A stretch of DNA of 10,785 nucleotides from Bifidobacterium breve (GCA_945889575.1 CAMDBY010000043.1:1-10785); one strand, 5' to 3'. Shown: positions 1 through 7,757, counted from the stretch's first letter. Made by a program: numbers and translations. Notes: generated from the sequence alone by a model not told the origin.

Positions 1-36
1 GACAATCATATCCAACCAAAGTAAGGTTTCGCTCCG

Positions 37-1800
37 ATGCTCCGTTCCTCCACACTCTTCGTTCGCACCCTTCGTGATGACCCGGCCGACGCCGAGGTCC
101 CTAGCCACCGATTGCTGGTGCGCGCTGGCTACATCCGCCGTGCCGCCCCGGGTGGTTACACATGGCTCCCCCTTGGTTGGCGGGTCCTGCGTAAGGTCGA
201 AGCCATCGTGCGTGACGAGATGGATTCAATGGGAGCGCAAGAAGTTCACTTCCCCGCCATGCTCCCCCGCGACATTTATGAACTCACTGGTCGCTGGGAA
301 GAATACGGTGACAACCTCTTTCGTCTGAAAGACCGCAGGGGTGCCGACTTTTTGTTGGGACCAACCCATGAAGAGATGTTCACACTTCTCGTCAAAGATT
401 TGTATTCCAGTTACAAAGACCTTCCTGTCTCGCTGTATCAAATTCAAACGAAATATCGCGACGAAGCACGTCCGCGCGCCGGTTTGTTGCGTGGTCGCGA
501 GTTCCTCATGAAGGACAGCTACTCGTTCGATATCGATGACGCTGGCCTTGCCGCAAGCTACAACGCACATCGCGATACGTACGAGCGAATTTTTACGCGT
601 CTGAAATTGCCATATGTCATTGTGAAAGCAATGAGCGGTGCCATGGGTGGTTCAGCAAGCGAAGAGTTCTTAGCCCCCATTGAAGTAGGCGAAGACACAT
701 TCGTGCGTTGCACGAAGTGTGACTACTCGGCAAACACCGAAGCAGTTACTACAGCCGTACTAGCACCAGACACATCTTCGCACGCAGCCACGGCCGTTAT
801 TGAAACACCTAACTGCCCCACCATTGCATCGCTCGTTGATTTCCTTAACGCCAATCATGCACGCGCTGACCGTGTATGGACAGCCTCTGACACATTGAAA
901 AATGTTGTGTTGCAGTTGCGTCATCCTGATGGCACTACCGACGTATTGGTTGTAGGAGTTCCCGGTGACCGCGATGCAGACATCAAACGAATTGAAGCTC
1001 AAGTGTCACCTTCTGAAGTTGAACCGCTAGATGAAGCAGGATTTGCCAAGCATCCTGGCCTTATTCGCGGATACATCGGACCACAGGTTCTCGGCGCAAC
1101 AAGCGCCACTGGCGTTCGTTATCTTCTTGATCCTTCAGTTGTCGCTGGCAGCGAGTGGGTTACAGGTGCAAATGTTGCTGGTTCTCATGTTCTGCATTTG
1201 GTCAATGGACGAGACTTCACTGCTGACGGAACGATTGAAGCTGTTGAAGTGGCAGCCGGAGATCCGTGCCCATCGTGTCGCGAGCCATTAGAAATTGCAC
1301 GCGGAATCGAGATTGGTCATGTGTTTCAGTTGGGTCGCAAGTATGCAGACACACTTGGTCTTTCAGTTCTTGATCAGAACGGCAAACAAGTAGTGGTCAC
1401 AATGGGTTCGTATGGCATCGGCGTCTCGCGCGCTGTTGCATCAATTGCTGAAGTTTTCCATGATGACCTTGGCTTGAAATGGCCGCGTGCGATTTCTCCT
1501 GTAGATGTACACATCGTCGTCACCGGAAAGAATGGCGATGACATCACCGTTGCTGGCGAAAAGATTGGTGCCGAACTTGAAGCTCAGGGACTAGAAGTTC
1601 TTATCGATGACCGCAATGGTGTGTCACCTGGCGTCAAGTTCAAAGATGCAGAACTCATTGGAATCCCCACCATCGTTGTGGTTGGGAAATCCTTAGCCGA
1701 TGGAAATATCGAATTACGCGACCGCCATGCGGGTACCAATGAAGCAGTCCCACTTGCCAATGCGGTGCAACGCATTGTTGCATTGGTACGCGAAGGATAA
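37..1800 (+). CDS. proS: Prolyl-tRNA synthetase (bacterial type, with editing domain)
   Basis: Class II aminoacyl-tRNA synthetase that attaches proline to tRNA(Pro) in the cytoplasm. The 587 residues match the long bacterial form. Motif 1 lies around residues 37-75, GPTHEE at 108-113, motif 2 at about 140-163 (YRDEARPRAG then GREFLMKDSYSF), and motif 3 GSYGIGVSR at 457-465. Between motifs 2 and 3 (about 240-400) sits the INS (YbaK-like) domain, which in the family hydrolyses mischarged Ala-tRNA(Pro). K288 in TLKNVV aligns with the key INS lysine (E. coli K279), so editing is probably active. CxxC pairs at 225/228 and 411/414 flank the insertion, as is usual in bacteria. The C-terminal anticodon-binding domain begins near 488. 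The ATG has a weak AAGG 10 nt upstream. In Streptomyces-type clusters proS lies near ispG on the same strand; here it is inverted. Function is certain; the exact start is likely. Confidence 0.97.
   Translation: MLRSSTLFVRTLRDDPADAEVPSHRLLVRAGYIRRAAPGGYTWLPLGWRVLRKVEAIVRDEMDSMGAQEVHFPAMLPRDIYELTGRWEEYGDNLFRLKDRRGADFLLGPTHEEMFTLLVKDLYSSYKDLPVSLYQIQTKYRDEARPRAGLLRGREFLMKDSYSFDIDDAGLAASYNAHRDTYERIFTRLKLPYVIVKAMSGAMGGSASEEFLAPIEVGEDTFVRCTKCDYSANTEAVTTAVLAPDTSSHAATAVIETPNCPTIASLVDFLNANHARADRVWTASDTLKNVVLQLRHPDGTTDVLVVGVPGDRDADIKRIEAQVSPSEVEPLDEAGFAKHPGLIRGYIGPQVLGATSATGVRYLLDPSVVAGSEWVTGANVAGSHVLHLVNGRDFTADGTIEAVEVAAGDPCPSCREPLEIARGIEIGHVFQLGRKYADTLGLSVLDQNGKQVVVTMGSYGIGVSRAVASIAEVFHDDLGLKWPRAISPVDVHIVVTGKNGDDITVAGEKIGAELEAQGLEVLIDDRNGVSPGVKFKDAELIGIPTIVVVGKSLADGNIELRDRHAGTNEAVPLANAVQRIVALVREG
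1792..1797 (+). promoter_or_regulatory. Ribosome binding site of manA inside the end of proS
   Basis: GAAGGA lies in the last codons of proS, 6 nt before the manA ATG; those 6 nt are the proS stop TAA plus ACA. Ribosomes finishing proS therefore stop on top of the manA initiation region. This supports both the manA start and translational coupling of the two genes. Confidence 0.6.
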
Positions 1801-1803
1801 ACA

Positions 1804-2835
1804 ATGTTTCGCCATGTCATAGGTGCGCCACAGCACTACGACTGGGGCGACCCAACTTTTATTCCAGAACTATTTCAATTACCGAGCAACTCACAACCAT
1901 GGGCGGAAATGTGGTTCGGAACTCACCGCGCCGCACCATCAAAACTTGATTCTCCTGATGGACCATTGTTGTCATATGAGATAGGCGAGATGACAATGCT
2001 CGTCAAAGTTCTCGCATGCACATCACCACTGTCGTTGCAAACACACCCAACACGTCAACAAGCCGAACGCGGATTTACCCGTGAGAATGCCACCGGCATT
2101 TCACTCACTGATCCGAAACGTGTGTACAAGGACCCTTCGGATAAGCCTGAAATACTTATTGCCCTTACGGAGTTCGAAGCACTCTGCGGGTTTGACACCA
2201 TTGAGGCCTCAATCGAGCGTCTGCAACAGTTCGGTTGGAACGAGGAAGCCGACGTTCTGGACCAAAACGGCATTGACGGCTACCTGTTGTGGGCATTTGA
2301 CCAACGGACAACACCTTCGATGAATGCAGTGCCTGGCTGGATGTCTCGCCTCAGCGATGCCTACCCCACTGATCGCGCTTTACGGGTTGCACCGTTGTTG
2401 CATCACATCGTCTTACAGCCTGGTCAGGCAATTTCTCTTCCTGCCGGAAACTTGCACGCATATCTTCACGGAGCAGGCATTGAGGTCATGGCGTCTTCAG
2501 ACAACGTGGTGCGTGCTGGTTTCACAACGAAGCACGTAGATGTCGCTGAACTCTTGCGAATCGTTGACACGTCCCCACTGGAACATCCAATCTCAACAAC
2601 GAAACAAAATGGCCACTGGACTGAATACTCGTCGCCGTCTGAAGCTTTCTCTGTTGCTTCAACGTCGTGGGAAAACTTGCACACTGTAGAAGCAAGCCAT
2701 TCTCACCGATTCTTCTTTGGCCCCCTTGGCGATGATGCACGCCCCGACATGACCTGGTTGCCTGCCGGAGAATCGCATAACTTCACAACTGTTCCAGGCA
2801 CTCACAATGTCACCTGGATGTTCACTCAGAACTAG
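1804..2835 (+). CDS. manA: Mannose-6-phosphate isomerase, class I (zinc-dependent)
   Basis: Type I phosphomannose isomerase, interconverting fructose-6-P and mannose-6-P. This is the entry to GDP-mannose for glycans and mannosylated lipids. Motifs in order: AEMWFGTHRAAPS (34-46), LSLQTHP (76-82) with the zinc ligands Q79 and H81, YKDPSDKPE (108-116) giving zinc ligand E116, and LPAGNLHAYLHGAGIEVMASSDNVVRAG (212-239) with zinc ligand H218 and the conserved R237. The usual NHKPE element reads SDKPE: the non-ligand His is Asp, while the catalytic-region Lys114 is kept. At 343 residues it is shorter than the roughly 390 common in the family, with a compact C-terminal beta domain. It starts 3 nt after the proS stop with a good ribosome binding site, so it is probably cotranscribed with proS. 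It ends inside the last codons of convergent ispG. Confidence 0.93.
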   Translation: MFRHVIGAPQHYDWGDPTFIPELFQLPSNSQPWAEMWFGTHRAAPSKLDSPDGPLLSYEIGEMTMLVKVLACTSPLSLQTHPTRQQAERGFTRENATGISLTDPKRVYKDPSDKPEILIALTEFEALCGFDTIEASIERLQQFGWNEEADVLDQNGIDGYLLWAFDQRTTPSMNAVPGWMSRLSDAYPTDRALRVAPLLHHIVLQPGQAISLPAGNLHAYLHGAGIEVMASSDNVVRAGFTTKHVDVAELLRIVDTSPLEHPISTTKQNGHWTEYSSPSEAFSVASTSWENLHTVEASHSHRFFFGPLGDDARPDMTWLPAGESHNFTTVPGTHNVTWMFTQN

Positions 2836-2841
2836 TTCTGA
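2826..2841. repeat. Perfect 16-nt palindrome holding both convergent stop codons
   Basis: TCAGAACTAGTTCTGA equals its own reverse complement. Its central CTAG supplies the manA stop (TAG on +, 2833-2835) and the ispG stop (TAG on -, 2834-2832). As RNA on either strand it can form a 6-bp stem with a CUAG loop. No clean U-tract follows on either strand, so it is at best a weak bidirectional 3'-end hairpin rather than a textbook intrinsic terminator. It may also have arisen by chance. Confidence 0.7.
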
Positions 2842-4043
2842 ACCGCTTTTCGGATTTCCACAATCTTTTCTGCCGAATGATTAACGTCTTCGCCTTTTTC
2901 ATCCATTAGCTGAGACCGATCTTTCGCTGCTTCGCGCTCTGCAAGTTTTGTATCGGCGCGGGCAATTGCAGCATCTGTGCCATGTTCGTTAATGAACTCT
3001 GCCCACTCAACTAACGCTTCCACCATCTCGTCTTCTGGCACTACAGCGACATTGCGTCCCTTGACGAAAAGATGACCGCGCTTATTACCAGCTGCAATAC
3101 CAAGATCAGCTTCACGTGCCTCGCCCGGTCCGTTGACTACACAACCCATCACAGCAATCTGCAACGGCAACTTCTTATCTTCAAAAGCAGCTAGCGCCTT
3201 GTTCGCAATATCAATCACGTCAATCTCGGCACGACCACAACTAGGGCATGCGATTAGGTCAACGTTTTTGCGTTCGCGTAATCCGAGAGCCTCGAGCAGT
3301 TGACGACCAGCGCGCGCCTCTTCAACAGGATCTGCAGTGAGGCTGTACCGAATGGTGTCTCCAATGCCTTCGAGAAGCAGAGTGGAAATTCCCGCAGTGG
3401 CCTTGATGAGGCCAGCAGGAGGTGGTCCTGCTTCTGTGACTCCAAGATGCAATGGAATGTCAGTTGCATCGGCCAACATGCGATACGCCTCAACCATTAG
3501 CGGCACGTTGCTTGCTTTTACAGAGATCTTGATGAGGTTGAAATCAACTTCTTGGAAGTATGCAATTTCATGCATGGCTGACTCAACCATGGCTGCCGCA
3601 GTAAGACCACCATATTTTTCATACAGCGACGGATCAAGAGAACCACCGTTGACACCAATGCGTATCGACAAGTTCCGATCACGTGCTTCAGAGGCCACAG
3701 CCTTGATGTGTTCTGGTTTACGAATGTTGCCAGGGTTCAAACGAAGACCATGAACACCTGCCTCCATTGCAGCAAGTGCCATTTTGTATTGGTGATGAAT
3801 GTCAGCGATGATCGGAATTGGTGAACGCGGAACAATTTGCGCAAGACCTTCAGCAGCTTCTTGGTCGTTACATGTGCAACGCACGATGTCGCACCCAGCA
3901 GCGGCCAATGCGTAGATCTGTTGCAGCGTGCCTTCAACGTCGGCGGTCTTCGTGGTGGTCATTGACTGCACCGTGATAGGAGACCCGCCACCGACAGGAA
4001 CTTTGCCCACCATGATTTGCTGAGTATTGCGACGCTCGAACAT
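2832..4043 (-). CDS. ispG: 4-hydroxy-3-methylbut-2-enyl diphosphate synthase
   Basis: Penultimate enzyme of the MEP isoprenoid pathway. It reductively converts the cyclic diphosphate MEcPP to HMBPP using a [4Fe-4S] cluster. The N-terminal TIM barrel begins with RRNTQQIMVGKVPVGG, then SPITVQSMTTTKT. The C-terminal cluster domain carries CPSC (C266, C269) and GCVVNGPGEA (C301, E308), which supply the three Cys and one Glu ligands known for the family. Length 403 is slightly long because of a charged tail from about 356 to the end, rich in Ala, Glu, Lys and Asp, that is not part of the catalytic core. It starts with ATG 29 nt after the rseP stop, with only a weak GAGA-type ribosome binding site. 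It is the last gene of the leftward operon and shares the MEP pathway with dxr two genes upstream. Confidence 0.97.
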   Translation of the reverse strand: MFERRNTQQIMVGKVPVGGGSPITVQSMTTTKTADVEGTLQQIYALAAAGCDIVRCTCNDQEAAEGLAQIVPRSPIPIIADIHHQYKMALAAMEAGVHGLRLNPGNIRKPEHIKAVASEARDRNLSIRIGVNGGSLDPSLYEKYGGLTAAAMVESAMHEIAYFQEVDFNLIKISVKASNVPLMVEAYRMLADATDIPLHLGVTEAGPPPAGLIKATAGISTLLLEGIGDTIRYSLTADPVEEARAGRQLLEALGLRERKNVDLIACPSCGRAEIDVIDIANKALAAFEDKKLPLQIAVMGCVVNGPGEAREADLGIAAGNKRGHLFVKGRNVAVVPEDEMVEALVEWAEFINEHGTDAAIARADTKLAEREAAKDRSQLMDEKGEDVNHSAEKIVEIRKAVQN

Positions 4044-4072
4044 GTATCTCAGTCTGTCAGTTCCGTGACCAT

Positions 4073-5320
4073 TTACCCGAGTGGTTGAGTGATATCTAGG
4101 TATAAACCAGTGAGAAGCAAGAGTGACAAAAGCCCGACCACCAAGGTGGCCAACGGAACCATCTTGTTGATGTCTGCTTTGTACAGCCGACCTTTACGAG
4201 AACGCACTCGTTCATAAATGGCGATTGCGGCATGTCCGCCATCGAAGGGCAGCAAAGGAAACATATTGAAAACACCAACAAACACATTGATACTGGCCAG
4301 CAGAGTAAGCACACCCTTTAACCCATCGGATTGACCCACCGTGCCACTGAAGTCGCTGATGCCCACAACAGTGGTCGGACGAGTTTCAAGAGTGGCCTCT
4401 GGGGATTTAGTGAGATGACGAATCGAGTTCATGGGATTCAAGGCAACCACCACTCCCTTAACAGAATCAGTGATTGTTGTGCCGATATCTGCAATTGATT
4501 GCCCGACAGATTCAATCACCCCGAGATGTTTCCAGCCCCAGTCATCTGCCATGACACCCAAATACGCACGGCCGGGAACAGTGGGATGTTTCGCCAGTAC
4601 AACATCACGCGTTTGACGAGTGCCGTTGTGTTCGAATACCACAGAAATTGATTCACCCGCGGAGAAAGATTGAATTGCTGTTGAGACACTGTTGTAATCC
4701 GTAACGGCAATACCCCCAATCGACACAAGAGTGTCGCCGACAACGATGCCAGCAGAAGATGCGGGGCTACTTGATTCAGCCAACCCTCGAACAGTAGAGA
4801 TACCAGTGTTCTGTTGACGACCGCCAGAGGCATAGACACCAAGGAACAAAATAAACGCGATCACCATGTGCATCAGAGACCCGGCGGTGATGACCAGTAA
4901 GCGCCGAGGAAAAGTTTGAGAACGATATGCGCGTGATTCATCAGCCGGATCGACTTCATCAACGTTGTTCATTCCGATGATGCGAACAAAAGCACCGAGC
5001 GGCAACGCACGAACGCCATATTCCACTTCACCTTTTGTACGGCTCCACACTCGTGGACCAAAGCCCATAAAAAATTGAGTGACTTTCATACCAGTGAGAC
5101 GGGCGGTAGAAAAATGCCCCACTTCATGTAAGAACACTGAAAAAAGAAGCCCGACAACAAATACAAATGTCCACGGATTCTTGAATGCCAAGTATGCGAG
5201 CAAGGCAATCATGATGATTCCGGTGGCTTTGCCGTTGCGCGTTGCCATGGGCGACACCGCCTCGTCTACGGCACCACCAGCGGCTACTTCGGCACGAAAT
5301 CGGTGATAAAAATCGCTCAT
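4073..5320 (-). CDS. rseP: Site-2 intramembrane zinc metalloprotease (RseP/Rip1 family, M50)
   Basis: Membrane protease of peptidase family M50B, which cuts transmembrane segments such as those of anti-sigma factors in regulated intramembrane proteolysis. HEVGH (65-69) within a hydrophobic helix gives the zinc-binding His pair and the catalytic Glu. NMFPLLPFDGGH (352-363) in a later membrane segment gives the third ligand, D360. One PDZ domain spans roughly 172-245 (GIVVGDTLVSIGG). Hydrophobic segments lie at about 34-66, 143-163, 336-356 and 388-408. A hydrophilic stretch of about 30 residues precedes the first membrane segment. Met25 is a possible internal start, but AGGAG 8 nt upstream of the ATG at 5320 and the ATGA overlap with the dxr stop favour the longer form. 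The dxr-rip-ispG order matches mycobacterial and Streptomyces clusters. The substrate cannot be told from this window. Confidence 0.93.
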   Translation of the reverse strand: MSDFYHRFRAEVAAGGAVDEAVSPMATRNGKATGIIMIALLAYLAFKNPWTFVFVVGLLFSVFLHEVGHFSTARLTGMKVTQFFMGFGPRVWSRTKGEVEYGVRALPLGAFVRIIGMNNVDEVDPADESRAYRSQTFPRRLLVITAGSLMHMVIAFILFLGVYASGGRQQNTGISTVRGLAESSSPASSAGIVVGDTLVSIGGIAVTDYNSVSTAIQSFSAGESISVVFEHNGTRQTRDVVLAKHPTVPGRAYLGVMADDWGWKHLGVIESVGQSIADIGTTITDSVKGVVVALNPMNSIRHLTKSPEATLETRPTTVVGISDFSGTVGQSDGLKGVLTLLASINVFVGVFNMFPLLPFDGGHAAIAIYERVRSRKGRLYKADINKMVPLATLVVGLLSLLLLTGLYLDITQPLG

Positions 5321-6459
5321 CGCGATAGCTCCTCTGTGGCTAGTCGACGACCTTGTGCATCTGCATCAAGAACATCGTCCACCGATGTTGGCACAGTAAC
5401 GACAAACTTTTCCATCACCCGCGACACAAAAATTCCGATCTGAGACCACGTGATTCGACCAGCAAGAAATGCTTCAACCACTATTTCGTTAGCTGCAGAT
5501 AATGCTGCTGGCGCAGTGCCCCCTGCTCGACCTGCCGCATAGGCAAGATCAAGGCATACGAATGTTTTTCTGTCAGGCGGTTCAAAATCAAGACGCGACA
5601 ACGTGGACCAGTCAATGCGCCCGAACGGTGTTGCAATGCGATGCGGATACCCGAGCGCGTAACCAATAGGCAACCTCATATCAGGCATTGACAATTGCGC
5701 AATTGTTGAACCATCTGTGAATTCCACCATTGAGTGCACGACTGATTGTGGATGAACAACAACATCAATGTTGTCGAATGAGGTGCCAAATAATTCATGT
5801 GCTTCAATAACTTCAAGGCCTTTGTTCATGAGAGTGGAAGAATCAATCGTGATCTTCGGCCCCATCTTCCACGTGGGGTGCGCCAATGCTTCGTTAACGG
5901 TCACTGTGGCGAGTGATTCGGCTGAACGACCGCGAAATGGGCCACCACTTGCTGTAAGTACGATGCGGGCCACTTCTGATGCTGGTCGAGACGATGAGCG
6001 TAGACACTGATGGATTGCACAATGTTCGCTATCAACTGGAACCAACTGTGCTCCTGGCGTCGCACGCAGAGGTTGCACTATTGGGCCAGCGGCAATGAGG
6101 CTTTCTTTGTTGGCCAAACCAAGAGTCTTGCCAGCGCGCAATGTTTCAAGAGTTACGGACAACCCTGCAAAACCAACAACGCCGTTGATAACCACATCTG
6201 CAACATTGACAACATCAGCAAGGACTCCCGTGACAGATATGCCAGGAAGAGCCGCAGCAACTGCAGAACGATGTACTTCGTCAGTGACGACAACAAGTTC
6301 GGGGTTCAGAAGACGCGCTTGTGCAATGACAGTGTCAGAAGACGATCCAACGGCAAGTGCTGTAACGCGATATTTGTCTGGCTCTGCCAGTACAACTTCA
6401 ATTGTTTGCGTACCGATGGACCCAGAGGATCCGGCAATTGCAACGCGAGTTATGCCCAA
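5317..6459 (-). CDS. dxr: 1-deoxy-D-xylulose 5-phosphate reductoisomerase
   Basis: First committed enzyme of the MEP isoprenoid pathway, converting DXP to MEP with NADPH and a divalent metal. The N-terminal Rossmann fold shows GSSGSIGTQT (10-19). Further motifs are ANKESLIAAG (116-125), VDSEH (142-146) with metal ligands D143 and E145, ASGGPFRG (170-177), the flexible-loop HPTWKMG (194-200), STLMNKGLEVIEAHELF (208-224) with the third ligand E216, and VHPQSVVHSMVEF (235-247). Length 380 is normal. The start is TTG: no ATG or GTG precedes it in frame before a stop codon, and residues 1-9 fit the usual short lead-in to the nucleotide-binding loop. It overlaps the cdsA end by 10 nt without a visible ribosome binding site, so translation probably depends on coupling to cdsA. 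It overlaps rseP by ATGA. Confidence 0.96.
   Translation of the reverse strand: MGITRVAIAGSSGSIGTQTIEVVLAEPDKYRVTALAVGSSSDTVIAQARLLNPELVVVTDEVHRSAVAAALPGISVTGVLADVVNVADVVINGVVGFAGLSVTLETLRAGKTLGLANKESLIAAGPIVQPLRATPGAQLVPVDSEHCAIHQCLRSSSRPASEVARIVLTASGGPFRGRSAESLATVTVNEALAHPTWKMGPKITIDSSTLMNKGLEVIEAHELFGTSFDNIDVVVHPQSVVHSMVEFTDGSTIAQLSMPDMRLPIGYALGYPHRIATPFGRIDWSTLSRLDFEPPDRKTFVCLDLAYAAGRAGGTAPAALSAANEIVVEAFLAGRITWSQIGIFVSRVMEKFVVTVPTSVDDVLDADAQGRRLATEELSR
5329..5333 (-). promoter_or_regulatory. Strong ribosome binding site deciding the rseP start
   Basis: AGGAG on the minus strand, 8 nt before the ATG at 5320 and inside the 3' end of dxr. It supports the long rseP N-terminus over Met25 and independent reinitiation at the ATGA junction. 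Confidence 0.7.
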
Positions 6460-7709
6460 GGGCTGATAACCAACATGAGGTAATACGCCGCAGGAAGAAC
6501 GAAGAAGAATCCGTCGAACCTGTCAAGTACTCCACCATGCCCCGCAATGATGGTGCCAAAGTCTTTGACATCAAGATTGCGCTTAAACATTGATTCAACC
6601 AAGTCCCCCATTGGAGCCATGACTGAAATAACTACCGTCAAAGCGATCCATTCACCCATGGAGTTCCATGTTCCGTTTTGAGACCCGAACACTATGACTG
6701 CAACAAGTGTTGCGATAGCTCCACCAATTGCGCCTTCAATGGTCTTATTCGGGCTGATCCATTCACGTAATGGTGTTTTACCAATAGATGCACCGAAAAA
6801 TAATCCACCGACATCATTAGCAATCACACCAATGACAATCATGAATAATGTGTCTGTTCCTGCGTGAGCAAGGCCCCCATTGACTGAATAACGAAGAATC
6901 AAAGCAGCGAAGGAACCGAGAAGTCCGATCCATGTCATCGCCATGTTTGTGATTGCAACGTTAGGCATTGGGCCACTATGAACACTGCTGCTGCCGATAA
7001 AGCCAATTGAGGTTGCAAGAAATCCAAATGCAAACACCAATGGCAATGACGCATCGCCAATCCAGTAAGCGGCAATTGGCGCTGCGACGCATGTCAAAAT
7101 TCCGGCAAACGTTGCAGGCCTGTAGCCCTTCTCAGTGACCTTGCTGAAGAATTCAACTGCGGCAAGCGCAACGACCGCTACAACGATAAGCATCACTGCC
7201 GCTGGACGCCACATAATTGCACCCAGAAAAACGGCGAGAAGAATGAGTCCTGTTGTTACTGCTGTTGGCATATCGCGACCAGTGCTACCACCAGTACCGC
7301 GAGGGCCAGAGCGGCGTACTTGCGGAGCGCGACCGCGCGGAATGCCACCTGTGATGTCGCGAGATGGATCAAGACCAAAATCTGCAGTCACATCGCGAGA
7401 TGCACGGCGACGCTCGTCAGTTGGGTCAGTTCCGATAGTGATGTGGTCGGGACGACGAGTGGGCTCACTTGGTTCTTGGAATGTGCCCCACACATCGGTG
7501 TCGTCTTCTGTTGACGGCAATTCGCCAGTTGCAGGCTCTGTCCAATGCGGAAGATTGCCGGTTTCGGCATCACCGAAGCTAAGCACTGGTTCAGCTGTCG
7601 GGTCGTCAGCAAACTGCACAGTTCCGAAATCAGAACCAAAATCGGTTCCGTATCCGGACGAGTCGTTACTGTCGGTGTTGTCTCGGCGGCGCCAGATGTC
7701 ATCACTCAT
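6450..7709 (-). CDS. cdsA: Phosphatidate cytidylyltransferase (CDP-diacylglycerol synthase) with long disordered N-terminus
   Basis: Integral membrane enzyme joining CTP and phosphatidic acid to make CDP-diacylglycerol, precursor of all phospholipids including phosphatidylinositol. The family signature is at residues 373-399 (SMFKRNLDVKDFG then HGGVLDRFD). Conserved ANDVGGLFFG (297-306) and ISPNKTIEG (318-326) precede it. About eight hydrophobic segments run from residue 151 to the end. Residues 1-150 are hydrophilic, low-complexity and probably disordered: acidic with Gly, Asp and Thr at first, then Arg-rich (about 125-145) just before the membrane. A TTG 30 nt upstream (7739) would add ten residues, but the ATG at 7709 has AGGGG 6 nt before it and is preferred; protein 419 residues. 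It follows frr after 48 nt and overlaps dxr by 10 nt. Many actinobacteria carry rlmN between cdsA and dxr; here it is absent. Confidence 0.93.
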   Translation of the reverse strand: MSDDIWRRRDNTDSNDSSGYGTDFGSDFGTVQFADDPTAEPVLSFGDAETGNLPHWTEPATGELPSTEDDTDVWGTFQEPSEPTRRPDHITIGTDPTDERRRASRDVTADFGLDPSRDITGGIPRGRAPQVRRSGPRGTGGSTGRDMPTAVTTGLILLAVFLGAIMWRPAAVMLIVVAVVALAAVEFFSKVTEKGYRPATFAGILTCVAAPIAAYWIGDASLPLVFAFGFLATSIGFIGSSSVHSGPMPNVAITNMAMTWIGLLGSFAALILRYSVNGGLAHAGTDTLFMIVIGVIANDVGGLFFGASIGKTPLREWISPNKTIEGAIGGAIATLVAVIVFGSQNGTWNSMGEWIALTVVISVMAPMGDLVESMFKRNLDVKDFGTIIAGHGGVLDRFDGFFFVLPAAYYLMLVISPWA

Positions 7710-7715
7710 GTTGTT

Positions 7716-7720
7716 CCCCT
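7716..7720 (-). promoter_or_regulatory. cdsA ribosome binding site, possibly in a small GAAA-loop hairpin
   Basis: AGGGG on the minus strand, 6 nt from the ATG at 7709, fixes the cdsA start. The sequence CCC-GAAA-GGG (7726-7717) could form a 3-bp stem with a GNRA tetraloop covering part of this site. The stem is too short for a firm claim. Confidence 0.55.
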
Positions 7721-7733
7721 TTCGGGCGTTCGT

Positions 7734-7751
7734 TGACAACCATAGTTGCCA
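7734..7751 (-). other. Small hairpin in the frr-cdsA intercistronic gap
   Basis: On the minus strand TGGCAAC and GTTGTCA pair over 7 bp (one G-U) around a TATG loop, 6 nt after the frr stop. No U-tract follows on the transcribed strand, so it is not an intrinsic terminator there. It could be an RNA processing or stability element in the longest gap of the operon, or chance. Confidence 0.4.
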
Positions 7752-7757
7752 TCGTTT

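Noticed and set aside
1..36. Promoter or leader element before proS
   Set aside because: Only 36 bases are available; no convincing -35/-10 pair or structured leader can be supported.
2826..2850. Intrinsic bidirectional terminator at the manA/ispG junction
   Set aside because: The palindrome forms only a 6-bp, modest-G+C stem, and no immediate U-tract follows on either strand; kept only as a repeat with a possible 3'-end role.
6010..6483. 157-codon + strand frame opposite dxr
   Set aside because: It is antisense to the Dxr Rossmann domain, with an Asn/Cys/Arg-rich product and no support.
7710..7739. Upstream TTG start for cdsA
   Set aside because: The ATG at 7709 has a well-spaced AGGGG site, whereas the TTG has no such site and the added ten residues are not conserved-looking.
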